This document shows, piece after piece, positions 23,830-35,946 of a DNA stretch of 64,000 nucleotides (positions are counted from its first letter, which is position 1; each line of letters begins with the position of its first letter). Position numbers and translations under genes: made by a program. The DNA comes from Fomitopsis serialis. Lineage: Eukaryota > Basidiomycota > Agaricomycetes > Polyporales > Fomitopsidaceae. Where the stretch lies: positions 1-64,000 of the forward strand of contig NW_025955120.1 of the NCBI RefSeq assembly GCF_022376445.1, written 5' to 3'. The notes under the pieces are model-generated. The model was not told the origin of the DNA. It did not search any database and saw only the letters and a program-made list of their open reading frames with translations.

Positions 23830-25197
23830 GTTCCCGGCTTCGCAGAATGAAGCTATGCGTGCGTTCGGTGTTCCGGACAGCCCACTTCGCGACGTAAGCC
23901 CCTGTTTCATCATCAACTACTCTGTCTGACGCACAAGACTAGTTCCGGATACTTTCAAGGCCGTGCTCTGTCGTCCGGGACGTCACTATCAGTGCACTGA
24001 ACATTCTGGACGGTGCTAGCGACAAGTCAAGTCGGGACACTAGACTGATCATGAGCGAGTCTTGATACCTCTTCGCTGCGAAAACCACTAACGCTGCCTC
24101 GTAGCCGGACCGACTGGTTGTGGCAAGGGCTATCTGCTACTGCAGACAGTAGAAAATGCAGCACATAGTGACTGGATCGTGATGTACATCCCGCGAGGTA
24201 TGATCTCTCTCTATGAGCAGACACCCCTCTAATGCTTCTCAGGATTGCACCTCGTTGACTCGTCTAGGGACTAGGCCTATGACGCGCGAACGCGGACATA
24301 TTCTCAGTCAGCGTATTCCGACCAGCTGCTCCGCAGGTTCCTTAGTGTCAACGAGCGGCTCATCGAAACGCCAAAGACTCGGGAGCATGTCTCGCTGGAA
24401 AACGCTCCTGTGCCCGCTGGCTCCCCTCTTAGCGAGCTTGTAAAAGCAGGCGTACAGGACCCGGTCAATGCGCCTGTGGTTCTAGCTGTTCTGATGGATG
24501 AGCTGTCGCACCAGTCAACGTAATTATCCGTCTATCATTTCTGGGTGTCGGCTTATTTCTCGATAGATATCCTGTGCTGCTCGCCGTAGACGATATGCAG
24601 GCTATGTACGGCTACAGTCTGTACCGTGACGCGCACTACCGACAAATTATGGCGCAGCACCTGGCGATCCCGCGAATGATCCTTGAATACGCGAGCGGCA
24701 AGAAGGCTTTCGTACGTTCCATTTACTTTCCTACAGGCTGCTAACGCCTCATGCTTTGCTCTACTCAGCCACATGGTGCGGTCATGGGAGCAGCAGGCAC
24801 CCAGCATACTGCGTTCAAGATGCCATTCGAGCTGTGCGAAGCCCTTGGTCTGCCGCCGCCACGTCCTGCAGGGCCTTACACGAAGCGCTCGCCGGAGACT
24901 ACGGAGTTCGCGCGGGGCCTGAAGAACTTTCCTGTGTCGCCGCGCATGAGCGTCAGCGAAGCCGCGTCGCTTTTTGAGGTCTGGATGCAGGACAAGGCGC
25001 TGCACACGGGCGAAGTGCGCCTCAACGATGAGCTGCGATCTGGTGCGTTATGTCCTCTTGATTCTGGCTCTTGTGATTGATCATGGTGTGGTGTAGTGCC
25101 AAACGACGAGCTGTTCATGTCCAAGTATGCCGAGGCTGACGGGAATCCCAGGGCGTTCGTGCAGAACGGGCTTTTGGCAACACAAATGACGCTGTAG
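23830..25197 (+). pseudogene. DAP3/mS29 mitochondrial ribosomal protein pseudogene
   Basis: Exon-like segments read NEAMRAFGVPDSPLRDV, LSRPCSVVRDVTISALNILD, GPTGCGKGYLLLQTVENAA (P-loop), DWIVMYIPRGLHLVDS, YSQSAYSDQLLRRFLSVNE, YPVLLAVDDMQAMYGYSLYRD, IPRMILEYASGKKAF, FEVWMQDKALHTGEVRLNDE and, to the stop at 25197, DELFMSKYAEADGNPRAFVQ. These match DAP3/mS29, the GTPase-like protein of the mitochondrial small ribosomal subunit. Lesions: an in-frame TAG after VDSSRD (about 24272), a TAA at about 24521, and a lost GT donor near 24050. The 5' end with the targeting peptide is missing. A working copy must exist elsewhere, as the protein is essential for mitochondrial translation. Confidence 0.75.
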
Positions 25198-25862
25198 ATC
25201 GGGGCTCAATGTCGTACTAATTACTCTCGTCCGCACATTTCACAGTGCATCCCATTTCCACGCGACGTTCTACGGTTTTTGATATCGCGAGTGACAGGGC
25301 TAGACTCCCCTGCCGTACCACTGCCACGGTCGCGTGATAAGGCGGAGGTCAGGACTCGACGGCGTACAATCTCGTCGATGAATTGATATTGACGCGTGTC
25401 CTTGCTCGTGGGCGGTCAGGAAGCTTCCTCCGCTTCGCGGGATCCTGCACGCAGGTCATATCCATCTGGAGACTCCGTCGATCTTGTCGTTATCACGTAC
25501 GCGTGCAGATGTAGCCTAATATCCCGAGATACTGATATAATCGGGCTTCCTGGACATCGTTGAACGATATCCCTCCACTTCACTCAGCCAGCATACCACT
25601 GCGAGTAGATGAGTGTTGCCTCAGAAACCATTTCGGCGACGCATGGTATGTTCCGCGACGTCGTGATTATCCGTTCTCACTGTGAAGCAACCCGCAGGTC
25701 CACGGAGAAAGTTTTGGCCACGTCCTCAGAACATAATGAAACTGGGTTCATTTTCTCAGGCGATGGGACTCGGTCGCATGGACCCAAAGTTCACTCGGTT
25801 TACAGTGCGTTGCTTTTATGAGATCAAGTCACCTTGAACTGACTTGGCCTTTCAATCACAAA
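25198..25862. other. Unassigned DNA within the material that interrupts GH30
   Basis: 665 bp between the DAP3 pseudogene and the next gene fragment. I see no coding signal. Confidence 0.35.
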
Positions 25863-26782
25863 GAGCGGCGTGCGGACGCTTGTGTCGGAACATCTAGATG
25901 TGTTGCAACTCTTTCGAGATCAAGACCCCGAGCGGTGGACCGCATTCTCTAACGAGGTGACCAGTATGGCTTCGACTTTGACAGGTGCCTCACACAGCTT
26001 TTGTCCCGGGCGCAGGTCGTAAGCCAGTTTCCATTCATCAAGACCGAATACGAAGACGCCTGGCCTATTGATGGATACACCCGTCGTTGGCTCAAGAGGA
26101 TGCGGTGGAAGCACAAACAAGCGATGAAGAATGCCAATCAGGATCAACAAGGGGGACCCAATGAAGATGGAGACGCCGGTACCATCCGCAAGAGTGGGCG
26201 GCTTCGCAGGAGCCCGAGGAATGCCGCGGTTCGGACCCCATATCATTACCAATCGAAAGGGTAAGTCAAGGGGATGAAATGCCATGTTCGTTCATTGAAT
26301 CTGAATCACCACCGACAGGTCCTATCGCCTGCTGAGTCGTCGAGCTCTAGTACGGCGTCTGACTCTGAGTCTACATATCGTGACACACCTTCAGTGGGTC
26401 CGTCTGTATCGGTGAGAGTCCGCCGCCGCTCGTGTGAATGAGCACTCATCGCATTCTCTTCCAGGTAAGAACGGTCCATGCCATCCAGACCGCCCGTTCT
26501 GGGAAGGCCCCGGCTATGACCCGCCACCAAACTACCGCCTCCGCCGGTACAGCACCGAGCAAGCCACACGACGGGGTCATCCGTGCCTTCCTCCAGTCGC
26601 TGAACCCAGATCTAGAAGACCTCACGCACAAGTTCATCGGCGCGGGAATTGTCAACAAAACCTGTCTCATCGCTCTCGCGGGCATGCCCGACTGGGAAAA
26701 GGATAAGCTGCTCCGGGATGATCTGTCCCTTACGGCGTTCCAATCTCGGGTCGTTCGCGTCGGACTCGCAGACCTGTTGTAA
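25863..26782 (+). CDS. Hypothetical protein fragment with C-terminal SAM-like domain
   Basis: At least four exons: a segment VSEHLDVLQLFRDQDPERW, then YEDAWPIDGYTRRWLKRMRW (26040-26260), a Ser-rich exon (PAESSSSSTASDSESTYRD), and a last exon from about 26466 to the stop at 26782. This last exon encodes a helical domain (FLQSLNPDLEDLTHKFIGAG, CLIALAGMPDWEKDKLLRDD, LTAFQSRVVRVGLADLL). The final domain looks like a SAM-type bundle. The 5' start is not visible, so the gene is probably truncated, like the DAP3 piece beside it. Confidence 0.45.
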
Positions 26783-27984
26783 CCGTAGATGAGCGTGTGA
26801 GTGCTGTACGAAACGAATCGGAATAAGCGTTGTCGCACTTCGACCTTGTGTTACCGTTATGTGCATATCTGTTATCAAGACTAGTTTGTGCATCTCCACG
26901 GGAAGAGAGCTGTAGCGTTGAGGTACGTGATTTGGCTTCCTGATTACGTTGTATAGGCGTCGCTTTCTAATAACATTTCATATCAGGTAGTCGGGCACCC
27001 ACAAGATGTGCGATATCACAACGGTAGCCCGACGTAATACATCCCGGTACGCCGTGCGTGGGCAGTGAAGATCGTTGTGTATTCTTTGCGAATCTCAATC
27101 GTGCCGCCCAGGATTAATGACAACGGTAGCCAAGCTGTCGATCCTCACCTCGTCAGTCGTGCTATCTTCAACCCATGTGTGAAGCTTGAAGTCGGGCTGA
27201 TTGGACCTCCGTAGATAGATTCCAGTACCCATACCGCAAACCCAGAACATACACACCGCCGAGGATCATCGAGCAGAGATGCCGCCTGTCACGGTGCCAG
27301 CTCTACTCGTCCGTTGCCTGTCAGCTCGCACTAACGTTGACTCCTGGTATGCAATCGTTGCTACTTATACCATGACAGACATGACACCTCTGGATTGTTT
27401 GCTACCGTGCTACGGTTGTTCTTGATTCAAGCTCATGTTCGTGTTCAAGATTCTCTGTTATCTTGTGTCGATCCTCGAAGCACTGACCTCGACTGAGACA
27501 GACTACGGCCTGAGTAATCTCTGCACGTGATCGTCCTGGATCGCGGACTACCGTGACATTCTTGTCGAAGAAGGCATTCTCGATGCACTCAACTACGTTG
27601 TTATCACACCATGCTCAACCAGTCTCGAAAACCGAAGCTAGTAGGAGGAGTCACAGCGGCTGAGACCAGTGACCGAGATCGCGCACATTCCCCCGCTGAG
27701 TCAGTCAGTCAGAATCGGGAAGCTCTCATCTAGAACTTTTCAGTCATAAGTATTGCGGGTATCGTCACTCTCGCCGCTATGCAGAAGACATGTCTATGTC
27801 TGACGTCTATCTATCATTGCATTTCAACGCGGAGTGACAACGCATGATGCAATCCCAAGTTGTGTTATCACCGTGAAGTTCAGTAAGTCACAGCCGGGTT
27901 TTTGTGTGCGCGGGGGCTACTCATTTAATGGGTTGTTTTCAGGGTACTTTGGAGCCGGCTTACCGGCATGGCAAGGTACGAAAC
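26783..27984. other. No supported gene
   Basis: About 1.2 kb of mixed sequence. I found no gene, tandem repeat or paired ends marking a transposon. GH30 homology resumes at about 27985. Confidence 0.4.
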
Positions 27985-29213
27985 AGTTAGCGTACAGCGA
28001 GCCCGACGACACTTTCGGCAGCTGCACTCAAGAGGGTATGCAGGTTGTCCCTCAACAGCGCGCGGAGGTTGTGACTACCCTCGCTGCATCGCTGAACGCA
28101 GCCGGCCTCTCTACGCAGGTCATCTCTGATGAGTCTTCCGAAACAAGTCAGTCGGCTCGTTTCCCAAACGATGTGTGGGACCTTCTAAATGGGCTGTACA
28201 GCCAACTACTCGAACGACGAGCCGGTTTGGCTCAATGTGACCGTGGGCGAGTCTTTAGGTGGGAACTGCCACCACCTGTACGATTTTGCAAGTGCGGCGA
28301 CCCAACAAGAGGTCTTTGCGCACGGGCGCAACTTGAGCGGCGGCGTGCCAACCTGGTTCACGGAGATATGCTGTGAGTACGACGACGCTAGGATATTTGT
28401 TCAATTGACGTCATCTGGGATCAGGCTACAATGCGGCGAACTCAGATGATTCCGACAATCCTCTCGCCGAACTCACTTTCGGCTCGCAGTATGATCCTAC
28501 AATGCTTAGCGGCCTCCGTATGGCGCATATTGTTTGGCAGTCATTCACTTATGCAGAAGACTCGCATTGGTAAGTGGGCGTACATCGGTCGAATCCGTAC
28601 CTATTGAATGTTATGTCTATTCCAAGGGACTGGTGGACTGCGCTCTCTAACGAAATAGGTTGCACGCTCAGCAGTAACGCTACGTGCTGGGATGGCATCC
28701 AGTCTAGTGGGGAGGACGACGGTAAGACTCACTGCAGGATACCAGTTCCTCGTTGGCATGGCTGACTAGCCTTTGACCAGGTCTTCTCTACTACGACCCC
28801 GACCACAGCGGCTCGCAGAACTACGACATCAAGGCTACCAAGCGCTACTCCGTGCTGAAGCACTTCACAAAGGGGCTCCCGTCGGCTCCATCCGCCGCGC
28901 CGTCACGCCCGACTCTGACACCGACGACGACGCATGGTGCGTCCTCGCGTTCGACTACGACTCGTCCTGCGCGCAGTACAGCACGTGTGACCAGGTGCCG
29001 TACTCCGTCGTCGCGATGAACGCGCAGTGGAACGCCTCAAGCATCACTCTGTCGGGCGGCGGCACATTCGAGCTCACACAGCCCGTTACGATGTTCCGCA
29101 CGAGTGTGGCGGAGGACTACGCGGAGGTGCAGGTGCCGACTCTGAGCGCGAATGGCAGTCTCTTTATTGACGCGCCGGAGATGAGCATCTTCACCATATT
29201 CTTCCAATTGTGA
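27985..29213 (+). pseudogene. GH30-like glycoside hydrolase, right copy, 3' part
   Basis: Homology resumes with SEPDDTFGSCTQEGMQVV, then LSTQVISDESSETSQS, HHLYDFASAATQQEVFAHGR and PTWFTEICC; the Glu of this last motif is the expected nucleophile. The C-terminal part reads RMAHIVWQSFTYAEDSHW, DWWTALSNEIGC, YYDPDHSGSQNYDIKATKRY and a beta-sandwich-like end to the stop at 29213. Introns at about 28374, 28570 and 28722 look normal. The acid/base region that should precede SEPDD is missing, lost with about 130 bp at the junction with the interrupting DNA. This is a severed 3' half. Confidence 0.7.
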
Positions 29214-30009
29214 GCCCTCGCCCTGACTACAAACAATAGTATTTATCACGCGGTACCTCACTAGAGGCCTGACGTGTTCTATATTCCAGATCTCGGGGTC
29301 TTCACGACAGAAGGCCTCGTCCAAGATGATTTTTTTTTCGTCCCGGTGGAATGGATAGCTCACATGGCAGCACCTCCGTAGGTGTTGGTGCGGTCCCCGT
29401 TTCTCGTCAGTATGGCGTTCGCATCCGCACCGCCCCCTTGTCTATACATTCGTCGCGTAGTTCCCCTCGTTCTCCGTGCATACAGAATTTCACATGCTCG
29501 TACCGCACATTACCAAAACTCACCCGTTGGAGGACGCCATGCCATACATCATCGATCATCCCTTGCTTGTGATGAAGCAGTCTTCGACAAAGAGAATGCG
29601 GCCTGCGGTCTGCGAGACATATTTGTACGTCTTCTTGCAACATGCCCGCATCACTCAACGCAGAGTGCGACTCGGAGTAGTAGTGCGTACTCTGTAGATG
29701 TATTTTGTATCGATCGACGGCCCGAGGCTTGTTCTTCAACTATCATCTGTCTAACTCGAGCACAATACATCCATCTGATTCTCCTGGCTTCGAGAAACCG
29801 TCATGCAGGTGCGGTATGTGATCATAAGTGAGCATGAACATCTTAGGTTCCCATGCCAGCGACGTCTCGACCCGTGTTCCAGCCATGGTCATTCTGCGCG
29901 CTGAGATCGCCGGACGGATTAATAGAGCGGTAATAACGATGACGACTCTGTACTCACGGCACGGCACTCCATGGGACAATACCTGCGAGGGTGCAGGGCA
30001 GCAAGGACG
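29214..30009. other. Convergent intergenic region
   Basis: Between the GH30 3' half and the F-box gene. The part near 29870-30010 is also present, inverted, downstream of the truncated F-box copy (3412-3560). No gene seen. Confidence 0.4.
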
Positions 30010-31624
30010 TCAATCTGTGCCACCTCTAGGACTCTCGATATCTTGACCTTCTCGCTGTGCCTCTCCTCCGGTATTTGGCTGCGTGGCCTGCGCACGATGG
30101 ATTCTTTCCATGTCCTCACGCCAGACTATGAAATCTTGGTAATTATGCATGGTGCTATGAAGGGCACTGAGCTTTCCCCCGCAGTCTGAGTCAATAGTAT
30201 CACATACGTTAGTATACCTCGTCCTTCTGAGTGTGGCATCTTCTGCCTGGCGAGTTCATCCCACCGCTCTCGGAGTGCTGAACCCGGCTCCAGTGTGCCA
30301 GAGGTCCAGGTATCATCATGAGTGTCGAAGCCTAGACAGATGCCGCGTGACACGACAATACTGGAGAAGTGCTCCTCCTGCAGTATGCTGTCCAATCGTC
30401 CCAACACACTATCTTGCTCCATCGTCGTTAGCATTTCGCCCAGGTCATCGGCCATGTGGTCTGTCCGAATGACCAACATGACAGACATGGCCTGGAAGTG
30501 TTTTGAGGTGATGCGAGACAATATGTACGGGATCCAGGGCCACGCTGCATAGGGGTGATATAGGTGGATCTCCAACCTCCACAGGCGGTCGTGGTGTGAA
30601 AGGTTGTAGTGTCGCTCTATAGGCACGAATCAATCAGCCAATTGCTTCAGAGATAATGACATAAAACTTTCCGACAGTAGCATCAATTGTCCCATCAGGC
30701 ATGGGAGTAGGATCGACCCAGAACCTGAGCCCAACCACATCCGCAGATGTGGAACTTGCATCCAGCAGAGTCTGACTGCGGCTAGCTGCCGACTCGGGGG
30801 GACCCAACTCGCCAACTACCGCAAGAATGAGAACACGCACGCGAGAAGCCCGGCTGATCTGCACGAGAAAGTCTTCGAGTTCTGGTGCAACCCATCGCAC
30901 TCCGAGATACTCCATGTTGGCACAGTTCAGCGGAAGAGAGCCGGGGAAGACCTGCTGTTTCTGCAAACAGTCGACATTGATGCATGATAACTCTCTCAGC
31001 CGCGGGAGTGCCGAAACGAGGCGGGACAGCAGGGAAACGCTGGACAAGGTAACGTCGATGATGTTCAGAGTGTTAATGGAGCTGAACCTGGATAGGTAGC
31101 CGACGTCCACCATTCGAACCGCGCCCGCGATCCATTTAGCATCTGTGATGGTGATCCTCGACAACCTGGGAGCCTTGCCAGCGAGCATGACGGCAAATGT
31201 CCCCATGTGCCCAATCGGCTGACGGTACCCAGGTAAGGCACCGGATATGATGACCTGTTGGACGGCCTCACGGAGGCGCGGTCTTTCACGAAGCGTCTTG
31301 AAGAGTGAGAGGACATCTTCCCGACGTCGTAGATGGATACGTTGACGAAGATGGTACCACGTCAGGTAGTACCAGTCTTGGCATACGAGCGCGCAGGACG
31401 CGAGAGTAGATAGATGTGGGTCGCTCGTCAGGGACACGTATTTGTGATCCACTCCGGTTGCTACGTGGTCGATAATTCGTCCACAGACCTCAACAGGAAG
31501 TTGCGGAATCGATGGACATCGAGGAATGCCCTCGGACGTTGCAGCTGTACTATATTCCTCATGTTAAGACCATGTAACTCGCGTATGTGGACAACGAAAC
31601 TTACATCCAGTCGTCTTCCTCCAT
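30010..31624 (-). CDS. F-box/LRR-type protein, intact
   Basis: Four exons: 31624-31605, 31549-30661, 30614-30218, 30185-30010, giving 493 residues with consistent phases. The start is MEEDDWI, and the F-box core follows directly (IPQLPVEVCGRIIDHV, then ASCALVCQDWYYLTWYHLRQ). The rest is a run of leucine-rich segments (SRITITDAKWIAG, INTLNIIDVTLSSVSLLSR, LPRLRELSCINVDCL). Such proteins link substrates to SCF ubiquitin ligases through Skp1; the substrate is unknown, and agaricomycetes carry large lineage-specific sets. Intron 2 uses the second AG of TAGAG. The truncated paralog at 1977-3411 has the same introns. No lesion seen. Confidence 0.8.
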
Positions 31625-31885
31625 TTTGTCGGTGTCCCAGTGACCACGCAGCCTTCAAGTTCACGGTAGTACCGATGTCGATGAAGGCTCAAGACTTCGT
31701 GCGCGTGTGAGATCAATCGATCACCACGCAGACCCTCGACGACGACGAAGACGCGCTACTTACATATGTAGGTAGGAGCTGGGTACCAGGGTAGGAGGAC
31801 GTACGATCGTCCCACAGAAGCCGCTGCTGACCCGCCTGTGCAGTGCACTCTTTTCGGCGAGAGGTCTAGCAATACTTATTTAGCT

Positions 31886-32170
31886 GTAACACCACGACGG
31901 TTACCGTTACCCGCTAGTCCGTGGATGAAGGTCCCGCGCCACACGCCTCAGCCACCTCGCGTCTCGCGGCCGTCGCCTTCATGCAATGCCCAATACCTCG
32001 CTCGAAACTCATCGTATGGCCTTGGCGACCTCATTTTCGGAATCTACGCGTCAAACACTACTCAGGCATGATGTCAGAAAGGCCAAATTGAGAGGCAGCT
32101 GCGCGCAAGACCCCACAAGAGTCCGGACGAGTCGGCGAACACCCGCACGCAGCGTAAACGGCGCGTGAGT
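31886..32170 (+). repeat. Inverted repeat, left arm
   Basis: Outer end GTAACACC, inner end GGCGCGTGAGTG. Pairs with 33061-33348. Confidence 0.8.
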
Positions 32171-33060
32171 GCCATAGTATATACATCGTGGGCCAGGAGA
32201 CTAGGGTAGGCTGTAGGGTGACTGAACTATAGTATCGCGTATACGACGCGATGGAACAGCGGCGAGTATCGACTCGACGCGCAGGTGCTTGAGGGTTGGG
32301 GCGCAGATCGGAGAGCTCGGGGGAAAAACTCTAAGGTTCGTATTTCTGTCTGTCTACTTATACATGTACATTGGTACTGATCAAATATGATGGTGTCGGA
32401 TGGCGCATGTCGCACACGGTAGCCTTGAGGCTACCGTCCAAGGCGGGCGATGTTCAGCCGGCGATAAGCGACAGCGCAAGCATACGACGAGGACCGCATA
32501 TCGGCCTCGAGTCCAAGGTGAGTTTTATTAGTACAATTCTATCTATACGGATCTAACATTCCGACATATAGTATGTCCCGGACACGGAGATCTCGAGCTC
32601 AGGAGTCAAGACCGTTCAAGTGGGTTCATCACTCGGGTGCACATACTGTACAGTGTGCAATTGTCAATGGTCGTGAATCTTGGCTCTAGGCCTTGGTATT
32701 GGTGCAATGGTAGACCCTTGATGCACTCATGAAATATTGCATACAGCGTAGAATACCATTTGATTGTTAGGTGTGAGATTATACCCAACAGTCATGAAGA
32801 CCACTGTATCAGCTCGGCTGGACCTCCTACGAGCAGTAGTATTATATCGACAGCGATACATATATGAAGATTGGATATACTGTGCGACATAACTTATAAT
32901 GTGGCGAACCAGTATCCCATAAGCCCGGGACTGCTCGCGCGAGTACAGAAGGACGAAAGGACAACAACACGAGCAGTGAAGACTCACTATACAAACAGCT
33001 TCAACCCTGGCTCAATCTACCACTCATAGCACCCTCCAGCCTCCCGACACGCGATATGTG

Positions 33061-33348
33061 ACACGCACGCGCCGTTTACGCTGCGTGCGGGTCACGGTGT
33101 TCGCCGACTCGTCCGGACTCTTGTGGGGTCTTGCGCGCAGCTGCCTCTCAATTTGGCCTTTCTGACATCATGCCTGAGTAGTGTTTGACGCGTAGATTCC
33201 GAAAATGAGGTCGCCAAGGCCATACGATGAGTTTCGAGCGAGGTATTGGGCATTGCATGAAGGCGACGGCCGCGAGACGCGAGGTGGCTGAGGCGTGTGG
33301 CGCGGGACCTTCATCCACGGACTAGCGGGTAACGGTAGACGGTGTCAC
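33061..33348 (-). repeat. Inverted repeat, right arm
   Basis: Reverse complement of 31886-32170 with few differences; outer end reads GGTGTCAC on the plus strand. Confidence 0.8.
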
Positions 33349-33404
33349 TTTACGTAATTTTCCATGTCTTGCTGCATACCCTCACGTCGTCTAACTTCGT
33401 CGCA

Positions 33405-34178
33405 ATGACCTGGGTGCTTGGCTGGGTTGCTCAACAAACCGTTCTGTAGGAAGCTTTCCAAAGAGTTCAATCTTGCCACTGAGTCGGATCCCAATGACGT
33501 CGACCACGAGTGTGCAGCCGCCGAATTCATCGCACAGAAGACGGGATGGCCCTATCTCAAGGAGTGCTGGGTTGGCGAGTCCACCGAGCTCGTCTTCGGT
33601 GTCTACATAGACTATAGAAACAGAGCCTATCCTCCCAAGCGGATCGAGCGGTCGCGCTCGCCACCTATCGAGCTCGCGGATAGGCTGGACGACTGGATGC
33701 CACTCATGTGCCAGTGCCACGTGAAGTGGTTCCGCTACGTGGACGCGTCCTACTCGCCACGGGAAGGGGAGAAATACCTGAGGTGGACCTCCGGGAGGAT
33801 GACGACTTGGGCGACACATCCAGGTTTGACCCATACACTCCCGGCAGCGCCGACGGGGATGAAGAGGACGATGCGTACAGCGATGACGGTGTGGAATACG
33901 GAGACGATGAAGGTTACGACGATGAGTCTGTCGGATGGGATGGGGGGGATGTCCAATACGTGGAGGTAGGTGTTCAGTGCGACGGAAGTCTCGAATGCGA
34001 GAAGTGTGTTGATGGCTCTCGCGATGCGTTCTATACCATCAATTGGTGCTCTACTACCCTATGCCCACACACCCGAAGATCCTCCGAGTCGTATAATGTA
34101 CATACTGTATCATACCTACGGTGTCGTACTATTCTCAGATGTGTTGTTGTGTTCCGCAACCATGCGCGAATAAGATAG
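33405..34178 (+). pseudogene. GWA family copy next to the inverted-repeat element, frameshifted
   Basis: Starts MTWVLGW, then needs a one-base shift at about 33425 to continue LLNKPFCRKLSKEFNL, ECAAAEFIAQKTGWPYLKEC, TELVFGVYIDYRNRAYPPKR, DDWMPLMCQCHVKWFRYVDA. A second shift near 33775 is needed to reach the acidic tail (DGDEEDDAYSDDGVEYGDDE). It is closest to the pseudogene at 4.2 kb. Two independent shifts make a working product unlikely. Confidence 0.65.
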
Positions 34179-34382
34179 GGTTGACCAAAAAATGCATGCC
34201 CGGTATCGCAAGGTTCCGTGAAGTAGTCGTGCGTTCGTTACAAGCGTTGTTGCACAGACGTGCCTAGCGTTTTCATGCGCCTGTGACTGTGAACATTGAG
34301 ATATATGATACATAAAATTGTTATGCACGTACTGGAATATAGTATAACCCAAGAGCCTCCCTGGCGAGTACCGAAATTTCAG

Positions 34383-35610
34383 TCAGGATCCTGCTCGAGC
34401 TCTCGATAGAACGGCCGCGAGGAGTCCAGGGACGTCGTTTGCTTGTACATGCGCACCGACGATGTCGCCCACATCCTCTTTGAGGCCCTCGATCTGTGCA
34501 TCTGCTAGCTGTCTCGTATTAGGCACGAACAGTAGGACGATGCGGATAGGTCGTCGGCGCGTGTCAGGGCCAGACGTCGGCGTGATGGAATATGCGAGGT
34601 GTAGTTCATTTTCGGACACGGAACGGAAGGACTCGAGAGAATGTAGCGAGCGGTGTAGTGCCAGCGACGCTATAAACCTATCGTGCCGATCAGGAACCCT
34701 CCATGCACAGAATGCGACGCTGCATACCAGTCGTACAGCCCGCGGACCCGTCCGTCCTGAACATCTGCTTCGCCCGCACGGACAAGCTTCTCAGCATCCG
34801 CTCGCTCTATACGGAGCCGCTCGACGTCGCGTGCCCCTTCCTTGACATTATCCTTGACCTCATCAATGTTCGCATTGATGCCCTGCAGCTCATCGTCGAG
34901 CTTCTGCATCTCTTCGACCTGTGCGTCGAGCTGCGCGTTGGCTGACGTGACAGTGAGACGCGGATGCGGGTGTGCTTGTCTCAAGCGAGTGAGCTGTAGC
35001 CGCGCGTCGAGAATGTTCCGCGCAAGATCGGAGGCCTCTGATGTGAGTGCCTTGGCTTTATTGTAATCTGCGAGGGCAACGTAGGTACGTTCGCATGCTA
35101 GAAGGATGTAAACACGACTCACCTTGCTCTACTAGCGGCGCAAGGGTACGAATGTCACTATCTTTCTCTGCTAGCTGAGCCTTAGCTATCCGTAGAGCCT
35201 CCTTCTTCTGTTCATTCGCGAGTGCCAGTCGTTCGTTGTCTTCGGCGTTGATGTTCGGTGCGTCGTCGCTCACGATCGTCTTGATGTATTGATCTTTCGC
35301 CTTTTGCTCAAGGTACTGCATCTTGAGCTTCCGCAAAAACGCCTATAGGTTGGCTGCGTAAGTCGCGTATATCAGCCATAGTGCAAGCACGGACCACTTG
35401 CGATGCAAGATGTACCCCGACGATAGCGGGGTCTGTGAGACCTGTCCTCCCTTGAAACAGCTGTCCGGCATCGCCATCGAGCGAGTCCTGCTGAGAGTCA
35501 AATTGCTCGCGGTAGTTGACCAGATGAAATTGGGTTTGTTCGAGTGTCGTTTGCAATGTCCTTGCGGCCTCTAGTTTCGCCGTATGCTCGCTGTTGGCAG
35601 ACGTAGGCAT
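34383..35610 (-). CDS. Sos7-like kinetochore coiled-coil protein
   Basis: Starts at 35610 (MPTSANSEHTAKLEAARTLQ). A diagnostic block follows intron 1: LRKLKMQYLEQKAKDQYIKT then IVSDDAP. This resembles the FxKLxxxYLEQxxKxxYL...IVGD signature of fungal Sos7/Kre28, which binds Spc7/KNL1 at the outer kinetochore. Long coiled coils come next (LALANEQKKEALRIAKAQLA; AQVEEMQKLDDELQGINANI). The C-terminal region (DWFIASLALHRSLHSLESFR, ENELHLAYSITP, LADAQIEGLKEDVGDIV) ends at 34383. The last intron uses ATAG before GTTTATAGCG. The gene is divergent from 35947 with 336 bp between starts. The assignment is from motif memory; another Spc7-type coiled-coil protein is possible. Confidence 0.6.
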
Positions 35611-35946
35611 GTTTCAATCGCTAATCTTGTGGTCGCAATCAACGTAGAGAATGTATGATTCCAGCCACGAACAACAGTGTGGATTTAGGTCGCGAAATGC
35701 AGTGATCGGAGTGAGAGACGATGACTGGAGCGGCGCGTCGCGACGCGCCGGCGGCGAAATGAACACGTCCACGTGATCAAGGACTTAGTGACCGATGCCG
35801 TACATTCACGTGATCGTGACGCGACGGGCGCAGCGCCTGCGTTTTGAACTTGAACCAAACTCGAACCTTGATGTTCCCTTGATGCCCGCCAGCCCCTTCT
35901 CCCTAGCACCCGCCCTCGCACACCGCTCAGCAAGTCAACCCGCGAA

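Larger units (their letters stand above)
31886..33348. mobile_element. Putative non-autonomous element with long terminal inverted repeats
   Basis: Two arms of about 285 bp (31886-32170 and 33061-33348) are near-perfect inverted copies. Both contain, in opposite orientation, CCGTTACCCGCTAGTCCGTG, GCGTCTCGCGGCCGTCGCC and CGTAAACGGCGCG. The 890-bp centre has no open frame of note and no transposase. Long arms around a non-coding centre fit a foldback or TIR-type DNA element. I could not define a target-site duplication. The right arm ends 57 bp before the ATG of a GWA copy. Confidence 0.65.

Noticed and set aside
1..31624. One giant palindrome covering GH30 and F-box genes
   Set aside because: Gene order is divergent on the left and convergent on the right, which simple inversion does not give.
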